Counted from the first letter of the stretch, positions 18,077 to 26,952 are shown. The stretch is 64,000 nt of DNA from an uncultured Prevotellaceae bacterium (GCA_946186575.1 CAMHNO010000004.1:55739-119738), one strand, 5' to 3'. A program made the numbers and translations. The notes: generated from the sequence alone by a model not told the origin.

Positions 18077-18831
18077 GAAAGACAATTCTACTACTGGCCA
18101 TGCTTGTCGTGGCTATGGCAACAGCCAGTGCCCAAGAGGTGATTTGTCATCGTGGCTACTGGGATGCCGAAGGCTCGGCGCAAAACTCGCTGCGGTCGCT
18201 TGTCAAAGCCGACTCGATAGGGGCGTGGGGCTCGGAATTTGACGTGTGGATGACTGCCGACGGCAAGCTTGTGGTGAACCATGACCCGAGCTATGGCGGG
18301 GTGACTATCGAGACTGCCAAGTGGAAACAGCTCAAGGACATGCGCCTCAAGAACGGTGAGCGGCTGCCCACCCTGGAGGCTATGCTGGGCTGTGGTAAGC
18401 GCCTGTCAACTCGTCTCATCATCGAGATGAAGCCCCATCAAGACAAAGAGCACGAGCACGAAGCGGCTCGCAAGATAGTGAAGATGGTCAAAGACAAAGG
18501 CCTTGAGGCAAGGGTGGAGTATATCACTTTCTCCTATTCCGGCATGAAGCACCTCAAGGAGCTCGCTCCTGCCGGCACACCAGTCTACTATCTCAATGGC
18601 GAGCTGTCGCCACAGTCGCTTGCTGAGCTTGATGTGGCAGGCATTGACTACAGTATCAGGGTGATGCGTGAGCACCCCGAGTGGATCGACGAGGCCCACT
18701 CGCTGGGCATGAAGGTCAATGTGTGGACCGTCAACAGCGAGCGCGACATGGAGTGGTGCATCAACTACGGCGTGGACTTCATCACCACCAATGCGCCCGA
18801 GCTGCTGCAACAGAAGCTCAAGCAGTGGTAG
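18073..18831 (+). CDS. Glycerophosphodiester phosphodiesterase, periplasmic
   Basis: 252 aa with a signal peptide (MRKTILLLAMLVVAMATASAQ). GDPD TIM-barrel motifs: ICHRGYW (HRG, general base), GSEFDVWMTADGKLVVNHDP (metal-binding E/D and catalytic His), RLIIEMKPH, and the terminal VNVWTVNSERDMEWCINYGVDFITTNAPE. It hydrolyses glycerophosphodiesters to glycerol-3-phosphate and an alcohol and would act in the periplasm. The start at 18073 overlaps the upstream protease stop (ATGA), which argues against the in-frame ATG 24 bases earlier. Coupling with a membrane protease suggests envelope turnover (inference). Confidence 0.9.
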   Translation: MRKTILLLAMLVVAMATASAQEVICHRGYWDAEGSAQNSLRSLVKADSIGAWGSEFDVWMTADGKLVVNHDPSYGGVTIETAKWKQLKDMRLKNGERLPTLEAMLGCGKRLSTRLIIEMKPHQDKEHEHEAARKIVKMVKDKGLEARVEYITFSYSGMKHLKELAPAGTPVYYLNGELSPQSLAELDVAGIDYSIRVMREHPEWIDEAHSLGMKVNVWTVNSERDMEWCINYGVDFITTNAPELLQQKLKQW

Positions 18832-18926
18832 CCGTGCCCTTGAGAGACAAATTGAAAAATGGAAATATAAAACCGAAATATTGCCGAGATAAAGACGCTG
18901 GTTTTTCAAAAAACTGCACGCGATGG

Positions 18927-18957
18927 GTTGAAAAGTGAAAAGTATTTAGTAATTTTG
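18927..18957 (+). promoter_or_regulatory. Promoter of the mlaE-mlaF operon
   Basis: GTTG, 19 bases, TAATTTTG, about 50 bases before the ATG. Confidence 0.65.
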
Positions 18958-19006
18958 CAAGATATTTCACCCACTATGAAATAAAATCACTCGCATTTTT
19001 TTAAAT

Positions 19007-19756
19007 ATGGCATTGTTCAAGTCATTAGATAAATTAGGCTCTTACTGCATGCTCATGTTGCGCAGCATAGGCATCCCCGACAAGTGGCGGGAGTTCTTCA
19101 AGCGCTACATGGGTGAAATCTATAAATTGGGAATCGACTCGGTGCCCTTGATTCTCATTGTGTCGTTGTTTATTGGAGCGTTGTGCACCCTGCTCATCAA
19201 ACTCAACATCAGCAATCCGTTGCTGCCGCGATACACCGTGGGACTGACCACTCGCGAGATTATCCTGCTCGAGTTCTCGTCGTCGATTCTGTGCTTGATT
19301 CTCTCGGGAAAGATAGGCAGCAACATCGCCAGCGAGATAGGCACCATGCGTGTGACCGAGCAAATCGACGCCCTCGACATAATGGGTATCAATAGTGCCA
19401 ACTATCTGATAATGCCTAAGATAGCAGGCTTGATTACCATCATGCCATTCTTGGTCATCATCTGCATGGCCACCAGCCTTTTTGGCGGTTACTTGATTTG
19501 TGTGATCACTAATATCATCGACACCGATACCTATATCTATGGAATTCAGACGCTCTTCATCGAGTGGTATGTGTGGTTTGCGCTCATCAAGTCGCTGTTT
19601 TTTGCCTTTATCATCTCGAGCATCTCGTCGTTCTACGGCTACACCGTTAAGGGCGGCTCAATCGAGGTGGGCAAGGCCAGTACCGATGCCGTGGTGATGA
19701 GCAACATCATGATTCTGCTCACCGACGTGCTCTTGACCAAGCTCTTGATGATGTAG
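19007..19756 (+). CDS. mlaE: MlaE-family ABC transporter permease
   Basis: 249 aa permease with five to six membrane segments and the MlaE signature (IIGALCTLLIKLNI, then GLTTREIILLEFSSSILCLILSG and IGSNIASEIGTMRVTEQIDALDIMGIN). Part of the Mla/YrbE phospholipid transport system that moves lipids between outer and inner membranes. It is followed after 28 bp by the cognate ATPase. The MCE-domain substrate-binding protein MlaD is not adjacent. Confidence 0.9.
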   Translation: MALFKSLDKLGSYCMLMLRSIGIPDKWREFFKRYMGEIYKLGIDSVPLILIVSLFIGALCTLLIKLNISNPLLPRYTVGLTTREIILLEFSSSILCLILSGKIGSNIASEIGTMRVTEQIDALDIMGINSANYLIMPKIAGLITIMPFLVIICMATSLFGGYLICVITNIIDTDTYIYGIQTLFIEWYVWFALIKSLFFAFIISSISSFYGYTVKGGSIEVGKASTDAVVMSNIMILLTDVLLTKLLMM

Positions 19757-19784
19757 GGAGAAAAAAATTGAATTTTCAAGCACT

Positions 19785-20591
19785 ATGATAGAAGTTAAGA
19801 ACGTTGAAAAATCGTTTCAGGACGGTGACCAGATGCGCCAGATTCTGTTTGGAATAAATGCTAAGTTCTATGACGGAAAGGTGAACCTTATCATCGGGCA
19901 GAGCGGCTCGGGAAAAACGGTGCTGGTCAAGAACCTCGTGGGGCTTTTCAAGCCCGACAGTGGCGAGATTCTCTACGATGGCCGCGACATCACCAAACTC
20001 GACCGCAAGGCCATGAAAGAGTTGCGCAAGGAGATTGGCATGCTCTTCCAGGGCTCGGCGCTCTTCGACAGCGAGACCGTTATGGGCAATGTGATGTTTC
20101 CACTGAAGATGTTCTCCAAGATGAGCACCGGCGAGCAGCGCGAGCGTGCCCAGTTCTGCATCGACCGTGTGAACCTGAGCGGCAGCGAGAGCAAGTATCC
20201 GAGCGAGCTCAGTGGCGGCATGCAGAAGCGCTGCGCCATAGCTCGCGCCATAGCCTTGAATCCTAAGTATCTGTTCTGCGATGAGCCCAACTCGGGCCTC
20301 GACCCCAAGACCTCGCTTGTGATTGACGATCTGCTCTACGACATCACTCACGAGTTTGGCATCACCACCATCATCAACACCCACGACATGAACTCGGTGA
20401 TGGGAATAGGCGAGAACATCGTGTTCATCAACAAGGGCCACGTGGGGTGGATTGGCAACAAAGACGAGATTTACGACGTTGACAACGACGACTTGAACAA
20501 TTTTGTCTATGCCACCGACCTCTTTGCCGACGTGCGCAAGTATCGCCTTGAGCATGGCTACAAGCCCACTCGCCTTGCTCTGCAGAAATAA
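19785..20591 (+). CDS. mlaF: MlaF-family ABC transporter ATP-binding protein
   Basis: 268 aa cytoplasmic ATPase. Walker A IGQSGSGKT (about 38-45), Q-loop FQGSALFDSETV, signature LSGGMQKR, Walker B YLFCDEPNSGLDP, and the H-loop in INTHDM. The GSALFDS after the Q-loop is typical of MlaF. It energises the MlaE permease encoded just upstream. Length is normal and all nucleotide-binding motifs are intact. Confidence 0.92.
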   Translation: MIEVKNVEKSFQDGDQMRQILFGINAKFYDGKVNLIIGQSGSGKTVLVKNLVGLFKPDSGEILYDGRDITKLDRKAMKELRKEIGMLFQGSALFDSETVMGNVMFPLKMFSKMSTGEQRERAQFCIDRVNLSGSESKYPSELSGGMQKRCAIARAIALNPKYLFCDEPNSGLDPKTSLVIDDLLYDITHEFGITTIINTHDMNSVMGIGENIVFINKGHVGWIGNKDEIYDVDNDDLNNFVYATDLFADVRKYRLEHGYKPTRLALQK

Positions 20592-20644
20592 ATCTGAAAT
20601 CACATTTGATTTACACATTTTAATACTTAAATTTTTTCACAGCT

Positions 20645-21169
20645 ATGAAAAGAACTTTATTTTCTTTAATGTTGATTGTTGCTTCTGTTATGGCGATTCA
20701 AGCTCAAAGCCTGACAGGAAAATCATGGGCAGCATCGCTCGACGATGGCCAGGGCAACGATTTCAAGCTCGTAATGCAGTTTGAGAATGGCGGCGAGTGC
20801 TTATTGGCAGTACTTGCTCAGATGCCCATGGAGGAAGATGGCGTGAGAATCGACATCACGGCCGACACAGCCGTTCCAGGTTCCTACACTGTCAATAACA
20901 AGAAGCTTGATGTGAAGCTCAACAAGAGCAACGCCAAGATGGAGATCAATGTTGACATGAGCAAAAGTGGCATTCCCGCTGCCAACAAGCAGGTGGCTGA
21001 GAGCATGCTCAAGAGTGAGCTCGAGAAGCAAAAGCATGAACTCCTTAACGAGATTATGGAGTGCATCCCCAATTTAAGCAATGCGACCATCAAGACCTTG
21101 ACCGACGCCAAGCTCGTGCTTGTGGGCGCTAACGGTCAGGAGATGGAATTTGTTGCAGTTCCCGATTGA
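20645..21169 (+). CDS. Small secreted protein, lipocalin-like fold possible
   Basis: 174 aa with a signal peptide (MKRTLFSLMLIVASVMAIQAQ). The mature part opens SLTGKSWAASLDDGQGNDFKLVMQF, with alternating strands (GSYTVNNKKLDVKLNKSNAKMEI), then a charged helix (VAESMLKSELEKQKHELLNEI) and a closing strand pair. The G.W..........L.F start recalls small lipocalin-like proteins of Bacteroidales. I do not recognise a named family. Ends at a strong hairpin. Confidence 0.6.
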   Translation: MKRTLFSLMLIVASVMAIQAQSLTGKSWAASLDDGQGNDFKLVMQFENGGECLLAVLAQMPMEEDGVRIDITADTAVPGSYTVNNKKLDVKLNKSNAKMEINVDMSKSGIPAANKQVAESMLKSELEKQKHELLNEIMECIPNLSNATIKTLTDAKLVLVGANGQEMEFVAVPD

Positions 21170-21228
21170 TGTCATAACTGCCGTTTATTTTCACTCGCCG
21201 AGTGATGGCAACACACGCTGGCAATTAA

Positions 21229-21262
21229 GGGCGCGAGCACTACTGCTTGCGCCCCGTTTGTT
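21229..21262 (+). terminator. Intrinsic terminator
   Basis: GGGCGCGAGCA pairs fully with TGCTTGCGCCC (one G-U) around a 4-base loop, followed by GTTTGTTG. Confidence 0.7.
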
Positions 21263-21343
21263 GTCGGTGGCCGATGGGCAATGAGGTCGTGAATAATTTT
21301 TAAGAAATTGAGCTTTTAATTAGGAATGTTTCTCGGAATTTAG

Positions 21344-21351
21344 TAACTTTG
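21344..21351 (+). promoter_or_regulatory. -7 box of the first deoxynucleoside kinase
   Basis: TAACTTTG, 31 bases before the chosen ATG; it rules out the longer in-frame start at 21349, which lies within the box. Confidence 0.6.
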
Positions 21352-21381
21352 CCCTCTCAAGAGAAATATCCACCTTGCATC

Positions 21382-22020
21382 ATGCACATTGTCATTGCCG
21401 GAAATATTGGCTCAGGAAAGTCGACTCTCACTCGACTGCTGGCGCAGCACTATGGGTGGACGCCGCGCTACGAGAGTGTGGCCCACAATCCCTATCTCGA
21501 AGACTACTATCACGACATACAGCGATGGTCGTTCAACCTTGAGGTCTATTTCCTCAAGGAGCGATTCCGCGACCTGCTGGCCATCTCGCAGGCTCAGGGC
21601 ACCATTCTCCAGGATCGTTCAATCTTTGAGGGAGTGTATGTGTTTGTGGCTAACAACCGCGCCATGGGCAACATCTCGGAGCGCGACTTTGCCACCTACA
21701 TGGAGCTGTTTGAGCACATGCTCTCGATTGTGAAGCTCCCTGACCTGATGATTTACTTGCGCTCATCGGTCGAGCATCTGGTGTCGAACATTCAGAAGCG
21801 AGGCCGCGACTATGAGCAGACCATGCAAATTGAGTATCTCGACAATCTGAACCGTCGCTACGAGGACTTCATCGCCAACCACTACAAGGGTCGAGTGATG
21901 ATTGTTGAGAAAGACTCACTCGACTTTGAGAACCGGCGCGAAGACTTCATTGGCATAACCAACCGCATCGACTCCATCCTCTACGGCCTCTTCCCCATTG
22001 AGGGCGAAGAGCGATTATAG
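21382..22020 (+). CDS. Deoxynucleoside kinase (copy 1)
   Basis: 212 aa. P-loop GNIGSGKST at the N-terminus; substrate/lid motifs YESVAHNPYLEDYYHDIQRWSFNLEVYFL, the DRS-type motif QDRSIFEG, and YLRSSVEHLVSNIQKRGRDYEQ (arginine-rich lid). Salvage kinase phosphorylating deoxynucleosides (dA/dG/dC class) with ATP in the cytosol. The next gene is a paralogue with the same motif order; Bacteroidetes often carry two such kinases. Specificity cannot be assigned from sequence alone. Confidence 0.9.
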   Translation: MHIVIAGNIGSGKSTLTRLLAQHYGWTPRYESVAHNPYLEDYYHDIQRWSFNLEVYFLKERFRDLLAISQAQGTILQDRSIFEGVYVFVANNRAMGNISERDFATYMELFEHMLSIVKLPDLMIYLRSSVEHLVSNIQKRGRDYEQTMQIEYLDNLNRRYEDFIANHYKGRVMIVEKDSLDFENRREDFIGITNRIDSILYGLFPIEGEERL

Positions 22021-22030
22021 TTGTCGCGCA

Positions 22031-22102
22031 ACACTTACTACTTACTACTTACTACTTAACACTTACTACTTACTACTTACTACTTAACACTTAACACTTA
22101 AC
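22031..22102 (+). repeat. Heptamer tandem repeat between kinase genes
   Basis: About 70 bases built of CTTACTA units interrupted by CTTAACA variants. It fills almost the whole spacer between the two kinase genes. No spacers of CRISPR type. Confidence 0.85.
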
Positions 22103-22107
22103 ATATC

Positions 22108-22728
22108 ATGCACATAGCAATATCAGGAAACATTGGTTGTGGCAAGACCACATTGACCCGCATGCTTGCCGAGCACTACGGGTGGGAGCCACGCTATGAG
22201 TCGGTGACCAACAACCCCTATCTTGCCGACTTCTACGACGACATGGAGCGCTGGTCGTTTAACTTGCAGATTTACTTCCTTAACAAGCGTTTCAAGGACG
22301 TGGTGGAAATCTCCAAGAGCGACCAAGTCATCATCCAGGATCGCACAATCTTTGAGGACGCATGCATCTTTGCACCCAACCTCCACAACCAGGGCAAGAT
22401 GAGCGACCGCGACTTCGAGACCTATCAAGACCTGTTCAACCTGATGATGTCGCTCGTGGAGAAACCCGACCTCATGATCTACATCCGTTCGAGCATCTCA
22501 ACTCTGGTGGGGCAGATTCAGAAGCGTGGGCGTGAGTATGAGCAGACCATCCGCCTCGACTACCTCCAGGGTCTTGAGCGGCTCTATGAGAAGTGGATAG
22601 AGGGCTACGACGGCAAGCTCATCATCATCGATGGCGACAACTGCAAGTTTGGCGAGCGACCCGAAGACTTTGCCAAGGTCACCGAGCGCATCGACGGCCT
22701 CCTCTACGGCCTCTTCCCCATCATGTGA
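22108..22728 (+). CDS. Deoxynucleoside kinase (copy 2)
   Basis: 206 aa paralogue of the preceding kinase: P-loop [68 protein letters not shown]. The P-loop carries Cys-Gly-Lys-Thr-Thr instead of Ser-Gly-Lys-Ser-Thr. Two kinases may divide purine and pyrimidine deoxynucleosides or form a heterodimer, as in lactobacilli (inference). The repeat-filled spacer separates it from copy 1. Confidence 0.9.
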   Translation: MHIAISGNIGCGKTTLTRMLAEHYGWEPRYESVTNNPYLADFYDDMERWSFNLQIYFLNKRFKDVVEISKSDQVIIQDRTIFEDACIFAPNLHNQGKMSDRDFETYQDLFNLMMSLVEKPDLMIYIRSSISTLVGQIQKRGREYEQTIRLDYLQGLERLYEKWIEGYDGKLIIIDGDNCKFGERPEDFAKVTERIDGLLYGLFPIM

Positions 22729-22939
22729 TGCACACCATGATCTGAAAGCTCCCGTGATAGGCGACAACGTAGAGGTGTGCTGTGGCGCTAAAGTGCTTGG
22801 CGGCATCACAGTGGGCGACAATGTGCTAATTGGGGCCAATGCCGTGGTGGTTAAGGACGTGCCCAGCAATAGTGTGGTAGCAGGAGTTCCAGCCCGTGTC
22901 ATCAAGCGCCTTGACCATGTGCGTGACCTAACGTTGTGA
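22729..22939 (+). pseudogene. Remnant of a hexapeptide-repeat acetyltransferase
   Basis: Directly after the kinase stop, one frame encodes [20 protein letters not shown], then [21 protein letters not shown] and [15 protein letters not shown]: the C-terminal left-handed beta-helix of a serine O-acetyltransferase/maltose-acetyltransferase-type enzyme. There is no start codon in frame after the kinase stop, and the N-terminal half of the fold is missing. The frame is open upstream only because it overlaps the kinase gene. Most likely a 5'-truncated relic. Confidence 0.65.
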
Positions 22940-23009
22940 CAATAATCGCGCATAGCCTTCGTTCTAATCTTAGAATCACGAATATCTAATTCTAAATAAT
23001 GCACGATGT

Positions 23010-24800
23010 ATGAGAGGATATGTTTTTTACTTTTTGAATATTCTGTGTTTGGCAAGTTTATGTGTGACCAAAGGCCATGCCGATGTTTTCGAGTCAGGAA
23101 CTTACTATTTTGACAACAGCAAGATTAATTATGATAATGTTGAGTTTGCGACTTTTGACACCGTGAATGTTGTGGTTAAAGTCTATCAGATGTCACCGCC
23201 TGCTGATGGTGGGTGCTGGTGGCAATTGACGCTTGAAGAGCTGGCCAGCTGCGACCTCTATTCTTTTATCGAAAGCGACGCTGACTCTGGCACCTTTAAT
23301 GAGGCAGTAAATGATTTTATTGAGAACCACACTTCACGACACACTCTCATGGGAATGTGGCGTGAGATAAACCCACTCACTCATCCTCATCTGAGTGGCT
23401 ATGTCTATTGTCCTATACTGAATGATGCCCAAGAGAGTGACGGCTATTGGAGAACTCAAGAGAGCTATAATGCCACAGCTTCGGGCACCTTGCCTGTTAT
23501 ACACATCAATACTCAAGGCTCTTGCCCGGTTACAACTAAGGATTATTACATTGATGCAACCCTATGGATTGACAATTGCGGCAGTGATGCTTTTCAATCG
23601 CTCGGCAGTGAGGAAAATCCTCTTGAACTGTCGATAAAGGGGCGAGGCAATTACACCTGGCTAGGATTCTATAAGAAACCTTACAAAATAAAGTTCGCTC
23701 ACAAGCTATCGCCTTTAGGCCTTGACAAGAGCAAGCACTTTGTCCTGCTGCCACACGCCGATGACTTGAGTGGTTTTTTGCGCGATGAGACAGGCTTTGA
23801 GTTGAGCCGACAGTTGGGAATGCCTTACACAACACGGCAACTGCCTGTTGAGTTGTACCTTAACGATGAATACGTGGGGCTTTATTTTCTGTGCGAGAAC
23901 ATAAGAGTGGAAGAAGGCCGAGTCGAGATTGTTGAGCAGGATGATAATGAGACCAATGCTTACAAAGTGAGTGGTGGATGGCTGCTTGAGGTTAACGGGA
24001 ATGACGCTCATGTTTATGGAATGTCACAAAATAATGATTTATCAAAGGGATGGTTCAACTTTACCTCTCATTCACCGGAAGAAGTGTCGCAAGCGCAAAT
24101 CGATTATCTTTCTCGCTTTATCTCTAAGGCCGACAGCTGTGTTTTTGTCAATGACAAAAATGACACTGGCTGGGAACACTATCTTGACATGGGCACACTC
24201 ACGCGATTCTACATCATTAATGAGGTGATGTCGAATATTGAATCATTCTGTCGCAGCATGTTTGTTTATAAGGACAGGGGAGAGGACGAGAAACTGAAGT
24301 TTGGGCCGGTATGGGATTTTGGCAATAGTTTCACATACGCCTCAACCGATGACTTCATTTATAACTATGATACACCCTTCACATTCTTGTGGATAGAGGA
24401 GCTGTTGCAGTTTCCACGGTTTCAGCAGTCGGTTTCGGCTATGTGGCAAGAATTTAGAGATGATGGCGTCTTAGACAAGGCCATTGCACACGATTGGCAG
24501 CTTGTTAATGCAATAGAGGCAGCAAAGCAACATGACAAAGTGAGATGGCCCTACTATAGTGACTTGTGGGATAGCGCTTCGGCCGAATTTGTTAATAACA
24601 TTTTGCTCAAGGCGACTTGGCTCGACGGCAAATGGGGCTATGATAGTAGTATATCGACTGTGACTCCCTGCAAAGAGGTCAAATCGGTGCTATATTATAA
24701 CCTGCAAGGCATTGAGTGGGCCACGCCACAGCCAGGCATCAATATAAAGGTGACCACCTGGAGCGACGGCAGCCGCACCACCGAGAAGATAATCAAGTAA
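23010..24800 (+). CDS. CotH-family kinase-like secreted protein
   Basis: 596 aa with a signal peptide (MRGYVFYFLNILCLASLCVTKGHA). The CotH domain spans about 200-480: LSIKGRGNYTW, KKPYKIKFAHKLSPLGL, KHFVLLPHADDLSGFLRDETGFELSRQLG, a VELYLNDEYVGLYFLCENIRV stretch, and GPVWDFGNSF. CotH proteins are atypical secretory-pathway protein kinases; those of Bacteroidetes are mostly uncharacterised. The last residues (YYNLQGIEWATPQPG through TTEKIIK) resemble a type IX secretion sorting tail. The first ~190 residues are not recognised. Confidence 0.82.
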   Translation: MRGYVFYFLNILCLASLCVTKGHADVFESGTYYFDNSKINYDNVEFATFDTVNVVVKVYQMSPPADGGCWWQLTLEELASCDLYSFIESDADSGTFNEAVNDFIENHTSRHTLMGMWREINPLTHPHLSGYVYCPILNDAQESDGYWRTQESYNATASGTLPVIHINTQGSCPVTTKDYYIDATLWIDNCGSDAFQSLGSEENPLELSIKGRGNYTWLGFYKKPYKIKFAHKLSPLGLDKSKHFVLLPHADDLSGFLRDETGFELSRQLGMPYTTRQLPVELYLNDEYVGLYFLCENIRVEEGRVEIVEQDDNETNAYKVSGGWLLEVNGNDAHVYGMSQNNDLSKGWFNFTSHSPEEVSQAQIDYLSRFISKADSCVFVNDKNDTGWEHYLDMGTLTRFYIINEVMSNIESFCRSMFVYKDRGEDEKLKFGPVWDFGNSFTYASTDDFIYNYDTPFTFLWIEELLQFPRFQQSVSAMWQEFRDDGVLDKAIAHDWQLVNAIEAAKQHDKVRWPYYSDLWDSASAEFVNNILLKATWLDGKWGYDSSISTVTPCKEVKSVLYYNLQGIEWATPQPGINIKVTTWSDGSRTTEKIIK

Positions 24801-25174
24801 CTCGCACACAATGTAGGTGCCACCAGCAGGCTGGCACCAACTAAGGCCCACGCCGCAGCCCCTCGCTCACGAGTGAGAACTGCGGCGCGTTTTTCCCCTG
24901 TTTTCGTCACAAGATAAAAAGTTGCCTGTGAATACTTGATTTTCAGCTTCTATTTGATGCTGCATGTGTGTCCTTCCTGAGATTTTGTTATTGTGTGACT
25001 CCGTGCCCCTATACAGGAAATGTTCAGAATATTAAAACTATAGCGCTAAACTTAAAAAGCTGTCAGTTGGGTGTAGAATTGCCTAAAACAGGATTGTTTT
25101 GGACAGGAAGTATAGAAGCAAACAGGAGGGTCATGTAGCCAACTTCTCTTGTCTTTCTTGTACTTCATGTCGCT
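24801..25174. other. Intergenic region between CotH and the DUF4298 gene
   Basis: Holds two hairpins. A 7-bp stem GGTGCCA/TGGCACC is at 24816-24838. A GC-rich terminator is at 24851-24895. The following ~270 bases contain no convincing coding frame or promoter; a short inverted motif around ACAGGATTGTTTTGGACAGG is too weak to call. Confidence 0.6.
24851..24895 (+). terminator. Intrinsic terminator after cotH
   Basis: CGCCGCAG pairs with CTGCGGCG, enclosing an inner CTCAC/GTGAG stem, followed by CGTTTTTCCCC. Confidence 0.75.
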
Positions 25175-25480
25175 TCACTCGTGGCGGAGGTGGGTGGCGA
25201 CGATTTCGAGCATTTGGGCTTGGAGTTCGCGGTTGGTGTCGATAACGTTCCAGATGCCGTCTTCGCTCAGCACACCGCACTTGAGGTCGGTGGGCAAGCG
25301 GCCGGCCTCACTGTCGGCAAAATCTTGCTCCCAGTCGTCGGTAGCGAGGTAGTCGTCGATGATTTCGATCGACTCCATGGCCTCAGTGTAGATGTCGAGT
25401 GCTTGGCTCAGTGCATTAACAGCTTGCGAGGCTTTGTTGAGGTGAGCCTCCATTGCATTGATACGTTCGATTTGTTCCAT
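25175..25480 (-). CDS. DUF4298 domain protein
   Basis: 101 aa acidic helical protein: MEQIERINAMEAHLNKASQ followed by ALDIYTEAMESIEIIDDYLATDDWEQDFADSEAGRLPTDLKCGVLSEDGIWNVI. The YY/WEQDFE..E.G..P.DLK.GVLSEDG...LL pattern is that of DUF4298. Cytosolic, function unknown. It starts 7 bases after the preceding gene's stop, the last member of the minus-strand operon. Confidence 0.85.
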   Translation of the reverse strand: MEQIERINAMEAHLNKASQAVNALSQALDIYTEAMESIEIIDDYLATDDWEQDFADSEAGRLPTDLKCGVLSEDGIWNVIDTNRELQAQMLEIVATHLRHE

Positions 25481-25487
25481 GCGTTTA

Positions 25488-25838
25488 TTATAATTGGGTT
25501 AGGATGTTGCGGGCAAAGTCCAGCCTCAGCACCGCCACAGCATCGCCTGGCTGTGGTGCGGCTGTAGTGGTGCGGGATGGTGGGTTGGGTGTGTGTGTGG
25601 CTTGCAGCAGTTGCATGAAGTGTAGTCGTGATGTTGCCTTGTGAAATGCCGCCTCTACAGCCTTTAGTGCCGATGATGGGGCCACGCACAGCGGTTGTGG
25701 TACGTATATGGTGTGGGCCAGCTCGTGGTCGAAGGGTGCTATGGCAATGAGCGTGCCATCGCTTGCCACGGTGGTGATGTGGTTGATGAGTTGTTGGCCG
25801 CTGACGAGGATGGTGTAGTTGGCAATAAATCTCTTCAT
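25488..25838 (-). CDS. Short protein resembling the N-terminal segment of an amidohydrolase
   Basis: 116 aa from the ATG at 25838. The first ~50 residues (RFIANYTILVSGQQLINH, then ITTVASDGTLIAIAPFD) resemble the beta-sandwich start of metal-dependent amidohydrolases, where a ....G..VPGF.N.H.H metal motif normally follows. Here that segment reads IYVPQPLCVAPSSALKAVE, and no HxH or barrel follows. A full amidohydrolase is often found at this place beside DUF4296/lspA in Bacteroidales (recollection). Could be a degenerate or repurposed relic; 25 bp from the DUF4296 gene and 7 bp from DUF4298. Confidence 0.5.
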   Translation of the reverse strand: MKRFIANYTILVSGQQLINHITTVASDGTLIAIAPFDHELAHTIYVPQPLCVAPSSALKAVEAAFHKATSRLHFMQLLQATHTPNPPSRTTTAAPQPGDAVAVLRLDFARNILTQL

Positions 25839-25863
25839 GATGTGGTGGAGAAGTGGATGCAGG

Positions 25864-26919
25864 TTACCTGATGGGGGCTCGGCCCACTCGTGGCTGGTTG
25901 GCAGGCCGCTGCCGTGGTGGCACCGCTGCCGGCTTGGCACGTCCCTCGGTGGGTTTGAGTGCCGGCTGCTGCCCTGGCATGCCTTGTGCTTGCTGTCGAG
26001 GTGTGTTGCCTGCCTGAGCAGGTGGCAGCTGGTTGCTGCCGCTTTCCTGGCTCATTTTGTCGATCACAGCCTTGGGGGCGATGAACTTTTGCACACTTAT
26101 CATGCCATACTTTGTTCGGTCGAGATGAGTGCGAAGCATGTAGATGCTGTCGATGAAGGCAACTCCCAGGGGCTTGATGTCGTAGCCAATGAAGCCATAG
26201 ATGCGCTTAACGGTGCGTGAGGAGTCGGCCTGCAGCGGGAAGTTTGACCACCCATTCACGTGCGCTGTGCGGCTGATGCATGTCATGGTTCCGTCTTGAT
26301 AGTCGATGGCGAGCATGACGCGCACGGTGCTGCCAGTGTTAAGCAACTTAAAGTTCAGGGTGTAGAGGTCGCCTGGCCGGTGCTGCTTGTCGGGCTTGTA
26401 GTCGAAGGTGATGTAGCCTTGCTGCATGGCACTTGTGAGAATCCAGTGCTGTGGCTCTTTCCACACGTTGGCACTGTCGCCAGTGGTGGCAAAGTCGCGC
26501 TTTACCTTGCCCTCGGCCAGTGATGGCAGTCCCTGCACTGATGGTGGTGCCACACCGGGCTTACTACCATCCTTTATGTCACTCTTGATACCCGCCTGCT
26601 TCTCGATGATTTTCACAGCCTCGTCGTGAACCTCTGCATAGAGTTTGAGGTTGTGCCCGTACCACGCGTATGACGAGTCGAGCATTGCCAGGTCGGCATC
26701 ATATTTCTTGAGAATCGACTGCTTGAGGGCCAACTTTGCCGAGTCGGTTTCGAACGTTCTGGGGTGCTGGTCCATGTAGGCTTCGGCAAGGGCAAAGTCG
26801 GCAAGCACGTGGGCCATGTCGTCCTCGGGGATGACACCGCTGGGCGCCTTGCTGCATGCCGACAAGATGCATGCTGCAACAATGCCGCTGATTAATGCTA
26901 TGATTGTCGACCTTGTCAT
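25864..26919 (-). CDS. DUF4296 domain lipoprotein
   Basis: 351 aa. Signal peptide with lipobox ILSAC. The DUF4296 domain follows at about 30-115: GVIPEDDMAHVLADFALAEAYM..H, LKQSILKKYDADLAMLDSSYAWYGHNLKLYAEVHDEAVKIIEK. The C-terminal half is a beta-rich region without a known motif, ending in a Pro/Gln/Arg-rich tail (PPAQAGNTPRQQAQGMPGQQ). Known members are shorter, so the tail is an extension. Outer-membrane or periplasmic lipoprotein; it lies directly downstream of lspA, the peptidase that matures lipoproteins. Confidence 0.85.
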   Translation of the reverse strand: MTRSTIIALISGIVAACILSACSKAPSGVIPEDDMAHVLADFALAEAYMDQHPRTFETDSAKLALKQSILKKYDADLAMLDSSYAWYGHNLKLYAEVHDEAVKIIEKQAGIKSDIKDGSKPGVAPPSVQGLPSLAEGKVKRDFATTGDSANVWKEPQHWILTSAMQQGYITFDYKPDKQHRPGDLYTLNFKLLNTGSTVRVMLAIDYQDGTMTCISRTAHVNGWSNFPLQADSSRTVKRIYGFIGYDIKPLGVAFIDSIYMLRTHLDRTKYGMISVQKFIAPKAVIDKMSQESGSNQLPPAQAGNTPRQQAQGMPGQQPALKPTEGRAKPAAVPPRQRPANQPRVGRAPIR

Positions 26920-26952
26920 GAAAAGTTCATTTAGTTATAGTCAGTGTGCCCC

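Noticed and set aside
19007-20591. Missing MlaD as an unusual loss
   Set aside because: In Bacteroidetes the MCE protein is often encoded elsewhere, so its absence here is not informative.
19776-20618. 280-codon minus-strand open frame
   Set aside because: Complement of mlaF, whose ABC motifs are all intact.
22031-22102. CRISPR array
   Set aside because: Repeat units are contiguous heptamers without spacers, and no cas genes are nearby; the same reasoning excludes the 32.3-kb array.
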